From Bacillota bacterium (GTDB lineage Bacteria > Bacillota_A > Clostridia > Lutisporales > Lutisporaceae): 31,803 bases of DNA. Position numbers and translations under genes: made by a program. Positions 8,467 to 16,081 of the stretch are shown piece by piece. Below the pieces are notes generated by a model, which made no database searches, was not told the DNA's origin, and saw only the letters and a list, made by a program, of their open reading frames with translations. The stretch's first letter is position 1; the number at the start of each line of letters is the position of its first letter. Location of the stretch: positions 1 to 31,803 of the forward strand of contig JAKJBT010000008.1 of the NCBI GenBank assembly GCA_022706865.1. The letters are read 5' to 3'.

Positions 8467-10182
8467 TTACTGCTTTATATCGCTCATAGCCTGTATTGAG
8501 GGGGCTTTAGCAATATTTGATGCCGCCAATAAATTTCCTTCGGCAGGCTGAGCTTTCAGGTGCTTGACTTCTGCCTGCCTCATGGTAGCTATGTTGACAG
8601 CCTCTACAATACTTTCCACCGGTATGACTTCAATATCAAAAGTACTGAATATCTCCTGCCAGTTCTCCTTCGGTATGATGACCTTTTTTACCCCTGCTTG
8701 GGCAGCAGCTTCAATCTTGGGAATAATACCTCCTACGCCCTTTACTTTTCCCCTTATTGTTATTTCTCCCGTCATTGCAATCCGGTTGTCTACGTAGCTG
8801 TTGGTTATTGCAGAATATATCGCCACCGCTATTGTAATACCGGCAGAAGGGCCGTCCACAGGCGTGCCTCCGGGGAAATTCAAATGAATGTCGTATTCGC
8901 CCGGATCTACGCCCAAATATTTTTTGATTGCAGTGATTACATTGTCGGCGGAAGCCTTAGCCATACTTTTTCTCTTAATGGTTCTTCCGTCTCTTGAGCC
9001 TATTTCCTCTTCTTCAACTATTCCTGTGACCAGAAGCCGTCCTGTTCCCCGGCCGGCTCTTACTGCAATTGCTTCTATTTCCATGAGGGTACCCATATTG
9101 GGCCCGTATACCGCCAATCCATTTACATAGCCTATCTGCGGTTCATCATTTATCTTCCTTTCCGGCCTCGGACTGTACTGTCCGTTGTTAAGCACCCATT
9201 CTATATCACTTACAGTAACTTTATTCCTTTTCTCATTTATATTAACTCCAACTGCTGTCTGTATTATGTTTACAGCTTCCCTCCCGTTTGTCGCATACTT
9301 CCCTATCAGCTCAGGAACTCCTTCTTCACAGTCAAATCTGATCTTGCTAAGGGCATTGGAGGTCACTATCTCTATTTCCTCAGAGGTCAGCGCTCTGAAA
9401 TATATCTCGAGGCATCTTGACCGCAGTGCAGGCGGAATTGACTCCGGGCCCCTTGTGGTAGCCCCGATAAGCCTGAAATCAGCCGGCAACCCGTTTTGGA
9501 AGATATCATGTATATGGAAAGGAATATTAGCATCTTCCGAGCTATAATACGCACTCTCCAGGAATACCTTCCGGTCTTCCAGAACTTTTAGCAGCTTATT
9601 CATTTGTATAGGATGCAGTTCTCCAATCTCATCTATAAAGAGTATCCCTCCATGGGCTTTGGTTACTGCACCGACTTTAGGCTGTGGAATTCCTGCAACC
9701 CCCATTGCTCCTGCTCCCTGATATATGGGGTCATGAACCGAGCCTATAAGAGGATCTGCAATACCTCTTTCATCAAATCTTACCGTCGTGGCATCAACCT
9801 CAACAAACTTTGCATCCTGGCGAAAGGGACAGTTCGGCGTCTTTTTTGCCTCCTCCAGTATCAGTCTGGCAGCCGCCGTTTTCCCTATCCCGGGAGGGCC
9901 ATATATAATCACATGCTGCGGATTTGGGCTGCATATTGCCGCCCTTAATGCCTTTATACCGTTCTCCTGGCCTATTATCTCCCTGAAATCAGAAGGCCGG
10001 GTGATCTCAGACAGCGGTTTTGTCAGCTGAATATCTCTCATATGCTGCAGTTTTTCCATCTCTTTTCGCGATTCTTTTTCTATAGCAACTTTATTTCCCT
10101 GTTGGCCTCTCAGAAGGTTCAAAAAGTACATCCCTATTACAACAGCAAAAAAAAGCTGGATAACTATAAGCAATTGTGACAT
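8467..10182 (-). CDS. lonB: ATP-dependent protease LonB (membrane-anchored, sporulation type)
   Basis: A 571-aa Lon-like protease lacking the large N-terminal domain of LonA. It has a hydrophobic N-terminal anchor (about residues 3-22), an AAA+ domain with Walker A YGPPGIGKTAA and Walker B GILFIDEIGEL, and a Lon protease domain with Ser446 (DGPSAG) and Lys489 (GGIIPK). In Bacillus subtilis the orthologue is made in the forespore under sigma F; that regulation is known for the family and not shown here. The ATG at 10182 is chosen because GGGAGG lies 8 nt upstream; the earlier in-frame ATG at 10200 precedes that site. It sits between the clpX terminator and the lon promoter. The C-terminal tail of about 40 residues is Ala/Gln-rich and poorly conserved-looking. 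Confidence 0.93.
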   Translation of the reverse strand: MSQLLIVIQLFFAVVIGMYFLNLLRGQQGNKVAIEKESRKEMEKLQHMRDIQLTKPLSEITRPSDFREIIGQENGIKALRAAICSPNPQHVIIYGPPGIGKTAAARLILEEAKKTPNCPFRQDAKFVEVDATTVRFDERGIADPLIGSVHDPIYQGAGAMGVAGIPQPKVGAVTKAHGGILFIDEIGELHPIQMNKLLKVLEDRKVFLESAYYSSEDANIPFHIHDIFQNGLPADFRLIGATTRGPESIPPALRSRCLEIYFRALTSEEIEIVTSNALSKIRFDCEEGVPELIGKYATNGREAVNIIQTAVGVNINEKRNKVTVSDIEWVLNNGQYSPRPERKINDEPQIGYVNGLAVYGPNMGTLMEIEAIAVRAGRGTGRLLVTGIVEEEEIGSRDGRTIKRKSMAKASADNVITAIKKYLGVDPGEYDIHLNFPGGTPVDGPSAGITIAVAIYSAITNSYVDNRIAMTGEITIRGKVKGVGGIIPKIEAAAQAGVKKVIIPKENWQEIFSTFDIEVIPVESIVEAVNIATMRQAEVKHLKAQPAEGNLLAASNIAKAPSIQAMSDIKQ

Positions 10183-10323
10183 GACATTTTCCTCCCTCAT
10201 ATTTGAGTGTCAATAGTATTATTATATTGAAGGCAGGAAAGTATTCATTACCATGCATTCTGACAGAAGCGGCCAGGTTAAACAATACCGCTGTAAAAAA
10301 CTGCAGCGAAATTTACAAATTAA

Positions 10324-10348
10324 AAGACCGGCTGCTCTAACCGGTCTT
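10324..10348 (-). terminator. Rho-independent terminator after clpX
   Basis: AAGACCGG and CCGGTCTT form a perfect 8-bp stem with a 9-nt loop, followed on the minus strand by TTTTAATTT. It begins 4 nt after the clpX stop codon and separates tig-clpP-clpX from lonB-lon. Confidence 0.9.
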
Positions 10349-10352
10349 GTAT

Positions 10353-11648
10353 TTATGCCGTACCTTTTCTTGCTTTCTGGCCTTTTCTGGGCTGCTTTTT
10401 CACAGCCTTCTTTGTCCCAGGCTCAAGGTATACTATTTGGGGCTCCTTGTGCTCCAATATAGTTTCTTTGGTAACTATGCATTTATCTATATCATCCCTG
10501 GATGGAATTTCAAACATAACATTGAGCATATTCTCCTCAAATATAGCCCTTAGACCCCTGGCTCCCGTTTTCCTGTCCAAAGCTTTTTGCGCAATCTCTT
10601 CAATGGCGTCCTCTTCAAATTCCAGATCCACATTGTCAAGTTCAAAAAGCTTCTGATACTGTTTAACCAGAGCATTCTTAGGCTCGGTAAGTATCTTTAC
10701 CAATGCATTTTTATCCAGGGGATTTAACGTAACTATTATCGGAATTCTTCCTACAAATTCGGGTATGAGGCCGAATTTCAACAGATCCTCGGGCATTATC
10801 TTTTTCAGAATCTCTCCGATATCCTGCTGATTCCTGGAATGTATATCTGCAACAAAGCCCATTGATTTTTTGCCTGTCCTGTTCATTATTATCTTCTCAA
10901 GGCCGTCAAAGGCTCCGCCGCATATGAACAATATATTTGTAGTATCAATCTGTATGAACTCCTGATGAGGATGCTTCCTTCCACCCTGGGGAGGAACACT
11001 TGCCACCGTGCCTTCAAGAATCTTGAGAAGAGCCTGCTGCACACCTTCACCGGAAACATCTCTTGTTATTGAAGGATTCTCAGACTTTCTTGCAATCTTG
11101 TCGATCTCGTCAATATACACTATACCTTTTTGTGCTCTTTCAATGTCGTAGTCCGCATTCTGAATCAGCTTCAGAAGTATGTTTTCCACATCTTCTCCCA
11201 CATAACCGGCTTCAGTCAGGGAAGTTGCATCCGCTATGGCAAAAGGTACATTAAGCATCTTGGCCAGAGTCTGAGCAAGCAATGTCTTTCCCGAGCCTGT
11301 GGGGCCTATAAGTGCTATATTGCTCTTTTGAAGCTCTACATCATCTATCTTATAATCTGAGTTTATTCTTTTATAATGGTTGTATACGGCAACTGCCAAA
11401 GCTTTTTTGGCTTCCTCCTGGCCAATAACATATTGGTCAAGGAACTCCTTGATCTGTGCAGGCTTTGGAACATCCTGCAGCTCGGTATCCAATTCTTCAT
11501 AGAATTCCTCGTCAATGATTTCCTGGCAAAGCTCAATACATTCGTCACAAATATACACACCCGGCCCTGCTATTAATCTTCTGACCTGTTCTTGATTTTT
11601 CCCGCAGAAAGAACATTTCAGCTGCTTCTTGTCATCAAATTTAGCCAT
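10353..11648 (-). CDS. clpX: ATP-dependent Clp protease ATP-binding subunit ClpX
   Basis: A 431-aa AAA+ unfoldase that feeds substrates to ClpP. The N-terminal zinc-binding domain has Cys12, Cys15, Cys34 and Cys37, Walker A GPTGSGKT is at 115-122, Walker B is [10 protein letters not shown], and the sensor/arginine-finger region [10 protein letters not shown] and the [10 protein letters not shown] sensor 2 follow. The ClpP-docking loop reads SMGF where the usual tripeptide is IGF, a conservative change. The C-terminus ends in a basic tail ([13 protein letters not shown]). The ATG follows GAGGTG by 5 nt. It lies 14 nt after clpP and ends at a strong terminator, making it the last gene of tig-clpP-clpX. 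Confidence 0.97.
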   Translation of the reverse strand: MAKFDDKKQLKCSFCGKNQEQVRRLIAGPGVYICDECIELCQEIIDEEFYEELDTELQDVPKPAQIKEFLDQYVIGQEEAKKALAVAVYNHYKRINSDYKIDDVELQKSNIALIGPTGSGKTLLAQTLAKMLNVPFAIADATSLTEAGYVGEDVENILLKLIQNADYDIERAQKGIVYIDEIDKIARKSENPSITRDVSGEGVQQALLKILEGTVASVPPQGGRKHPHQEFIQIDTTNILFICGGAFDGLEKIIMNRTGKKSMGFVADIHSRNQQDIGEILKKIMPEDLLKFGLIPEFVGRIPIIVTLNPLDKNALVKILTEPKNALVKQYQKLFELDNVDLEFEEDAIEEIAQKALDRKTGARGLRAIFEENMLNVMFEIPSRDDIDKCIVTKETILEHKEPQIVYLEPGTKKAVKKQPRKGQKARKGTA

Positions 11649-11662
11649 GATATCACCTCACT

Positions 11663-12247
11663 TTACTTCCTCTTGACAAGGATACCATCAATAAGCCCAT
11701 ATTCCTTTGCTTCTGCCGCTGTCATGAAATAATCCCTTTCAACATCTCTTTCTATTTTTTCTATCGGCTGTCCCGTTTTCTCACTGAGAATCTCATTCAA
11801 TTTCCTGCGGCTCCTAATAAGCCTTTCTGCATATATTCCCACGTCGGTGGCCTTACCTTGTGCTCCTCCGGAAGGTTGGTGAATCATAACCTCACTGTTC
11901 GGAAGGCAAAATCTCTTTCCTTTTGCTCCGGCTGCCAGCAGAAACGCACCCATGCTTGCCGCCAAACCTACGCATATGGTAGAGACGTCAGGCTTTATAT
12001 ACTGCATTGTATCATATATGGCAAAACCTGCTGTTATTGATCCTCCGGGGCTGTTTATATAAAAATTGATATCTTTATCCGGATCGTCAGCTTCCAGGAA
12101 TAAGAGCTGCGCTACCACCAGACTTGCTGTAACATCATTGACTTCGTCGCCCAGAAAAACTATCCTGTCCTTCAGAAGCCTTGAGTAAATATCGTAAGAA
12201 CGTTCTCCTCTGTTAGTCTGTTCTACAACTATCGGTACCAAACTCAT
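11663..12247 (-). CDS. clpP: ATP-dependent Clp protease proteolytic subunit ClpP
   Basis: A 194-aa serine protease that forms the tetradecameric chamber of ClpXP/ClpCP. The catalytic triad is visible as Ser98 (GLAASMGA), His123 (MIHQPSGG) and Asp172 (VERDYFM). Length and termini are normal for the family. The start has GGGAGG 7 nt upstream. It follows tig by 27 nt and precedes clpX by 14 nt, so it is co-transcribed with both. Confidence 0.97.
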   Translation of the reverse strand: MSLVPIVVEQTNRGERSYDIYSRLLKDRIVFLGDEVNDVTASLVVAQLLFLEADDPDKDINFYINSPGGSITAGFAIYDTMQYIKPDVSTICVGLAASMGAFLLAAGAKGKRFCLPNSEVMIHQPSGGAQGKATDVGIYAERLIRSRRKLNEILSEKTGQPIEKIERDVERDYFMTAAEAKEYGLIDGILVKRK

Positions 12248-12274
12248 AGGTATCCTCCCTTTCCATGAAAATAA

Positions 12275-13561
12275 CTATTTGGCCACGCTGTTATCGACAA
12301 GGAAGTCAATGGCCTTCTGGATGACTATACCATCCTTTATATAAGTTATTTCGTCTTCTTTCAAAGTTTTCTTGAATTTTTCCAAATCCTGATTGTAATG
12401 CTTTGCTGTCTTCTCAATTTCGGCATTCAAATCTTCTTCTGTAGCAGCAATTCCCTCAGCTTCTGCTACTTTTTCCAGCACCAGCTGGCTCTTCACTCTG
12501 CTTTTTGCTACATCTCTATATGATTCCTTAAGCTTATCAATATCCATATTCATATATTTAAGATATGCTTCAAGATTCAAGCCCTGATATCTCAGCTGAT
12601 AATCAAAATCTCTCAGCATTATGTTTACTTGTGCATCTACCATTACCTCGGGAATATCAACAGTCGCATTCTCAACGACCTTGTTGATCACTTCATCCTC
12701 ATACTGTTGTTTTTCCAGTCTCTTGCACTGTTCTTCCTTCTTTTTCCTTATATCTGCCTTCAGCTCATCCAGAGTGTCAAATTCGCTTACATCCTTGGCG
12801 AATTCGTCATCAAGCTCAACTAACTGTTTTTCTTTTATTTCCTTAACCGTAACCTTGAATAATGCAGGCTTTCCTGCCAGCTCTTCGCTATTATATTCCT
12901 TAGGGAATTGGACATTGACATCTATTTCTTTGCCTAACTCCGCACCAACCAGCTGATCTTCAAAACCCGGTATGAACTGTCCGGAGCCTACTTCGAGATT
13001 AAAGTTCTCTGAAGTGCCGCCCTCAAACTGTTTATCATCAACAAAGCCCTTAAAGTCAATAATTATTATGTCTCCATTCTTTACCGGCCTGTCGCTTACT
13101 TCTACGAGCCTGGCGTTCTTATCCCTCATTATCTCGATTTCCTTATCTACTTCCTCATCAGTTACATTATACTCCTTTTTTTCTGCTTCTATTCCTTTAT
13201 ACTGCCCTAATGCAACTTCAGGCTTCACAGTAACGACAGCCTTGAAAATCAAGCCTTTGCCGCTTTCGATATCAATTATGTCTATATCAGGGCGGTCAAC
13301 AGGCTCCAGATTGTGTTCTTTGACCGCTTCATCATATGCATCAGGACATATGATATTTATGGCGTCCTCATAAAATACCGCTTCACCATAATGCCTCTCT
13401 ATTATTTTCCTTGGTGCTTTTCCTTTTCTGAAACCGGCTATATTGAATTTCTTGACATTCTTCAGATATGACTTCATTATCCCTTCTTCAAGCTTTTCAG
13501 CCGATACTGATATTTCCAATGTCGCAACATTGTTTTCAACTTTCTCTAATTTTGAGTTCAT
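12275..13561 (-). CDS. tig: Trigger factor (ribosome-associated chaperone)
   Basis: A 428-aa chaperone with peptidyl-prolyl isomerase activity that binds nascent chains at the ribosome exit. The ribosome-docking loop GFRKGKAPR is near residue 45 in the N-terminal domain. The FKBP-like PPIase domain spans about 155-245 (GDIIIIDFKGFVDD ... FIPGFEDQLVGAELGKE), and the C-terminal helical arms fill the rest. The start is preceded by AAGGAGG. It is the first gene of the tig-clpP-clpX operon and has a good promoter at 13671-13698. Confidence 0.96.
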   Translation of the reverse strand: MNSKLEKVENNVATLEISVSAEKLEEGIMKSYLKNVKKFNIAGFRKGKAPRKIIERHYGEAVFYEDAINIICPDAYDEAVKEHNLEPVDRPDIDIIDIESGKGLIFKAVVTVKPEVALGQYKGIEAEKKEYNVTDEEVDKEIEIMRDKNARLVEVSDRPVKNGDIIIIDFKGFVDDKQFEGGTSENFNLEVGSGQFIPGFEDQLVGAELGKEIDVNVQFPKEYNSEELAGKPALFKVTVKEIKEKQLVELDDEFAKDVSEFDTLDELKADIRKKKEEQCKRLEKQQYEDEVINKVVENATVDIPEVMVDAQVNIMLRDFDYQLRYQGLNLEAYLKYMNMDIDKLKESYRDVAKSRVKSQLVLEKVAEAEGIAATEEDLNAEIEKTAKHYNQDLEKFKKTLKEDEITYIKDGIVIQKAIDFLVDNSVAK

Positions 13562-13585
13562 TTGTTTCCTCCTTAATTATGTAAT

Positions 13586-13607
13586 AGTGTACTTTTAGTG
13601 TACTTTC
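13586..13607 (-). repeat. Two 11-bp direct repeats in the tig leader
   Basis: AGTGTACTTTT (13586-13596) is followed directly by AGTGTACTTTC (13597-13607), giving an exact one-helical-turn period between the predicted promoter and the tig ribosome binding site. It could be a tandem protein-binding site. Confidence 0.5.
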
Positions 13608-13670
13608 GTCATAAACTACACAAAACACTATAATCCATTTGCAGATATTGATTGTTGCTTAATCCTCTAT

Positions 13671-13698
13671 ATTATAACATAACTGTTACCTTAATCAA
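13671..13698 (-). promoter_or_regulatory. Sigma-A promoter of tig-clpP-clpX
   Basis: On the minus strand TTGATT (13698-13693), a 16-nt spacer and TATAAT (13676-13671) lie about 110 nt upstream of tig. No CtsR-type GGTCAAA repeat is seen here. Confidence 0.75.
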
Positions 13699-13717
13699 CT
13701 TTTTTTGAATTTTTCTG

Positions 13718-14635
13718 TTATTCCACTGCCGACTCAAGTATGCACACGGTTTTACTGAAGGTATCAATTGATACCTCTGCGCCTATGGGAACTGTGAAGT
13801 TAGGTTTGCAGTGCCCTATTTTCAAGCCTTTCAGAACAGGCTTGCCTATGCCCTTGAAAATGTCTTCAAAAACCTCTTCAAGGCTGAGGCTCTTCTCAGG
13901 TTCCTCCGGTTCTGAGTTTCCCCAATCCCCCAGTATAATTCCTGCGGCACTCTCAAGCTTGCCGGCCAGCTTGAGCTGTGTCAGCATTCGGTCTACACTA
14001 TAGGGCTCCTCGAACACATCCTCCAGCAGCAGTATCCTGTTCCTGGTGTCCACTTCGTAAGGCGTACCCAGAGAAGCCGCAACTATTGAAAGATTGCCCC
14101 CCGCCAATTTACCCGATCCTTTTCCCTCTTCTACAACCTCGGGAGTTACAGGGTTCGGCAGTTCTCCTGCCGGCTCGGTACTTTCAAGAATGTTTTTCAT
14201 AGCTTTCTTTGTACGCTTTTCCAACCCCCCTGCAAAATCTCCTCCCATAGGGCCATGAAAAGTAATAAGCCCGCACTTCTGATAAATTGCATTCAGTAAG
14301 GCCGTAATATCACTATAACCCATGAATATTTTCGGGTTATTGCAAATCCCTTCGAAATCCACCAAATCCAATATACGCTGTGAACCGTAACCTCCCCTTA
14401 AGCAGAATATGGCTCTTACCTCATCATCCGCAAACATATCATTGATGTCGGAAGCCCTCAATTCATCCGTCCCTGACAAATACCCCCTGCTGCTGTAAAC
14501 CGACTTTCCTGCCTTAACTGAATATCCCATATCAGATATGTGCTTGATTGCCCTTTCTACCTTTGCGGGGTCTGATGGGCTTGCGGGAGCAACTATGCCT
14601 ATTGTATCCCCGGCCTTCAGCCTTTTCGCCTTCAT
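13718..14635 (-). CDS. LD-carboxypeptidase (peptidase family S66)
   Basis: A 305-aa serine carboxypeptidase of the LdcA/MccF family, which trims L,D-bonds of muropeptides in cell-wall recycling or hydrolyses related amides such as microcin C. The start LKAGDTIGIVAPASP is typical. The nucleophile is Ser108 in the GYSDIT motif; the Glu is probably that of LLLEDVFEEP and the His that of GHCKPNFTVPIG. The nearby segment FCLRGGYGSQRILD is also a family signature. Full length with no signal peptide, so it acts in the cytoplasm. GAGGTG precedes the ATG. It lies 30 nt after the DUF2500 gene and is probably co-transcribed. Substrate choice between wall peptides and antibiotic-like amides cannot be settled here. 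Confidence 0.9.
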   Translation of the reverse strand: MKAKRLKAGDTIGIVAPASPSDPAKVERAIKHISDMGYSVKAGKSVYSSRGYLSGTDELRASDINDMFADDEVRAIFCLRGGYGSQRILDLVDFEGICNNPKIFMGYSDITALLNAIYQKCGLITFHGPMGGDFAGGLEKRTKKAMKNILESTEPAGELPNPVTPEVVEEGKGSGKLAGGNLSIVAASLGTPYEVDTRNRILLLEDVFEEPYSVDRMLTQLKLAGKLESAAGIILGDWGNSEPEEPEKSLSLEEVFEDIFKGIGKPVLKGLKIGHCKPNFTVPIGAEVSIDTFSKTVCILESAVE

Positions 14636-14665
14636 ATAAACACCTCACTTGCGATTTTATACAGC

Positions 14666-15043
14666 TTAACCATGAAACCGTTCTCTCTCAAAGCCTATAA
14701 ATCTTGTACCCTTATGTGTCAGCATTCCCGTATCACCTTCCGCATACATTCCGGAAAAATTGCTGCTTACAGGAAACTTCATCCGTTCCCCCTTTTCAGT
14801 CTCAAAGATCGCATAATAGCTGGCACGGCTATTCATGCCGTTATATCCGCCCCAGGTATGTATCCTCTTAGCCACAAGCCTTGCCGGAATGGTTTCCTCC
14901 GGAGTGCTGTTATTTCTGAAATATAGTCCCAATCCTTTCACAAATGATGTTACAAAAACCATGACAATTATGGCGAAAATAATAAACATTAAAAATGAAA
15001 CAACAGAAAACAAAAATTCGTTGAAAGAATTCTCAAATCCCAC
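14666..15043 (-). CDS. DUF2500 family membrane protein
   Basis: A 125-aa protein with one N-terminal transmembrane helix (about residues 10-35). This is followed by a small extracytoplasmic or cytoplasmic beta-rich domain that matches the DUF2500 pattern: ARLVAKRIHTWGG, YYAIFETEKGERMKFPVS, GMYAEGDTGMLTHKGTRFIGFER. The function of this family is unknown; the C-terminal part resembles small beta-barrel domains. The start is GTG at 15043, behind GGGAGG with 8-nt spacing. It is the first gene of a two-gene unit with the LD-carboxypeptidase. Confidence 0.75.
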   Translation of the reverse strand: MGFENSFNEFLFSVVSFLMFIIFAIIVMVFVTSFVKGLGLYFRNNSTPEETIPARLVAKRIHTWGGYNGMNSRASYYAIFETEKGERMKFPVSSNFSGMYAEGDTGMLTHKGTRFIGFERERFHG

Positions 15044-15172
15044 AGGTACTACCTCCCGAATCTTTCTCCTCCTGATGATATCATTTTAGTCAAAAATATA
15101 AAATATGTGAATTAACTTTCATCAATATTATAACAAAAATGCACCTGCCGATGCATATAATTATCCATAAAA

Positions 15173-15206
15173 CAGCAACGTTCCGCATTGTTGCGGAACG
15201 CTGCTG
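15173..15206 (-). terminator. Terminator of the YhcN/YlaJ gene
   Basis: Arms 15173-15187 and 15192-15206 pair over 14 of 15 positions with a 4-nt loop, GC-rich at the core (CGTTCCGCA). On the minus strand TTTTATGG follows. It begins 10 nt after the stop codon. Confidence 0.85.
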
Positions 15207-15215
15207 AACCTGCTA

Positions 15216-15896
15216 TTACTGCAGTCTTTCCGGAGTCAGCCCTCTTACAAGTTCATTAAGCTCATTTCTGAAGTTATCTCCAATATTGCCATTTCCGGCA
15301 CCATCGCTGATTCTTTTCAGCCTTTCAAAGAAATTTGTGTCAGTGCTGACATATACGGTCTGAATCTGCGGATTAGCCGCTTTTACTTTCTGGGCACACT
15401 GCTGTTTTACCGCTGACAGGTTGTTTGCATTTCCGTAGGCTATATTCCTGCCGGTAAGATCACCATCAGTATTTACGCCTATATAGCATGTGTTGCCCGA
15501 TATGACGCAAGTTGCATTATCAACACCCGGCACTGTCTCGCAGGATCTTGCCAATCTCTCGGCTTGAGTTGTATTAAGCCTTGTATTGTTCAATCCAAAG
15601 CCAGGAGAATTATTTCCGCCTCCGATGTTCCTGTAGTCATTTCCATATCCTCCATACATGCCGTTGTTATAGCCGCCGTAGCCGCCATAGCCGCCATAAT
15701 ATGAAGGAAATTCACCATATCCGGTGTCATAGGGATTTGTGGTGCTGGGCCCTATTCCTGTATATCTGCCGGTTCGGCCTCCAACATCCTGTCCCGGCTG
15801 TGCAGGCGTCTGAAGAGGCCTTCTTGCAGCACAGGCACTAAACATCAATGCAAAACACAATACCAAGGCCAATATTACGATATTTTTTCTTCTCAT
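15216..15896 (-). CDS. YhcN/YlaJ family sporulation lipoprotein
   Basis: A 226-aa predicted lipoprotein. It has a basic N-terminus (MRRKN), a hydrophobic stretch and a lipobox-like FSAC with Cys22 as the lipidated residue. A low-complexity Gly/Tyr/Asn-rich linker (about 50-95, repeated GGYGGY) is followed by a C-terminal domain (about 105-226) with the YhcN/YlaJ pattern: AERLARSCETVPGVDNATCVISG ... VYVSTDTNFFERL (quoted in parts). Members are made in the forespore and found in the spore inner membrane or germination complexes in Bacillus; that role is inferred from family. It is monocistronic. GGAGG lies about 11 nt before the ATG, and a perfect 21-bp palindrome sits 2 nt upstream of that site. 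Confidence 0.8.
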   Translation of the reverse strand: MRRKNIVILALVLCFALMFSACAARRPLQTPAQPGQDVGGRTGRYTGIGPSTTNPYDTGYGEFPSYYGGYGGYGGYNNGMYGGYGNDYRNIGGGNNSPGFGLNNTRLNTTQAERLARSCETVPGVDNATCVISGNTCYIGVNTDGDLTGRNIAYGNANNLSAVKQQCAQKVKAANPQIQTVYVSTDTNFFERLKRISDGAGNGNIGDNFRNELNELVRGLTPERLQ

Positions 15897-15914
15897 AGGC
15901 TGTTATTCCTCCAT

Positions 15915-15960
15915 ATTTTTTATTGTATAGGAAAGCGCACTTTCCTATACAATAAAAAAT
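15915..15960. repeat. Perfect 21-bp palindrome upstream of the sporulation lipoprotein
   Basis: Arms 15915-15935 and 15940-15960 are perfectly complementary over 21 bp with a CGCA loop. Both ends finish with A on the right arm in either direction, so this is not a U-tailed terminator. Each arm contains TTGTAT and TATACA hexamers 17 nt apart, which reads as a weak symmetric promoter-like arrangement. It adjoins the ribosome binding site of the lipoprotein gene. Confidence 0.8.
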
Positions 15961-16041
15961 CTGAGTTGGCCGATCATTAGCTGCCTTCTCTTTTAGTTCT
16001 GCGTTAATATTTTTTGCTAAAATAATAATAATATTAATAAA

Positions 16042-16066
16042 AAAAGCTGCAATTAATGCAGCTTTT
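16042..16066 (-). terminator. Rho-independent terminator of the nucleoside kinase gene
   Basis: AAAAGCTGCA and TGCAGCTTTT form a 10-bp stem with a 5-nt loop; on the minus strand the T-run continues to seven or more. It lies 16 nt past the stop codon. Confidence 0.9.
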
Positions 16067-16081
16067 GGTTATCAACCGGTT

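Noticed and set aside
8560..8997. 145-aa open frame on the plus strand inside lonB
   Set aside because: It is antisense to the conserved LonB protease domain, has Cys/Tyr-rich low-plausibility sequence and no ribosome binding site.
12248..13717. Possible CIRCE (HrcA) or CtsR sites before tig or clpP
   Set aside because: No TTAGCACTC-type or RGTCAAA-type repeats were found there.
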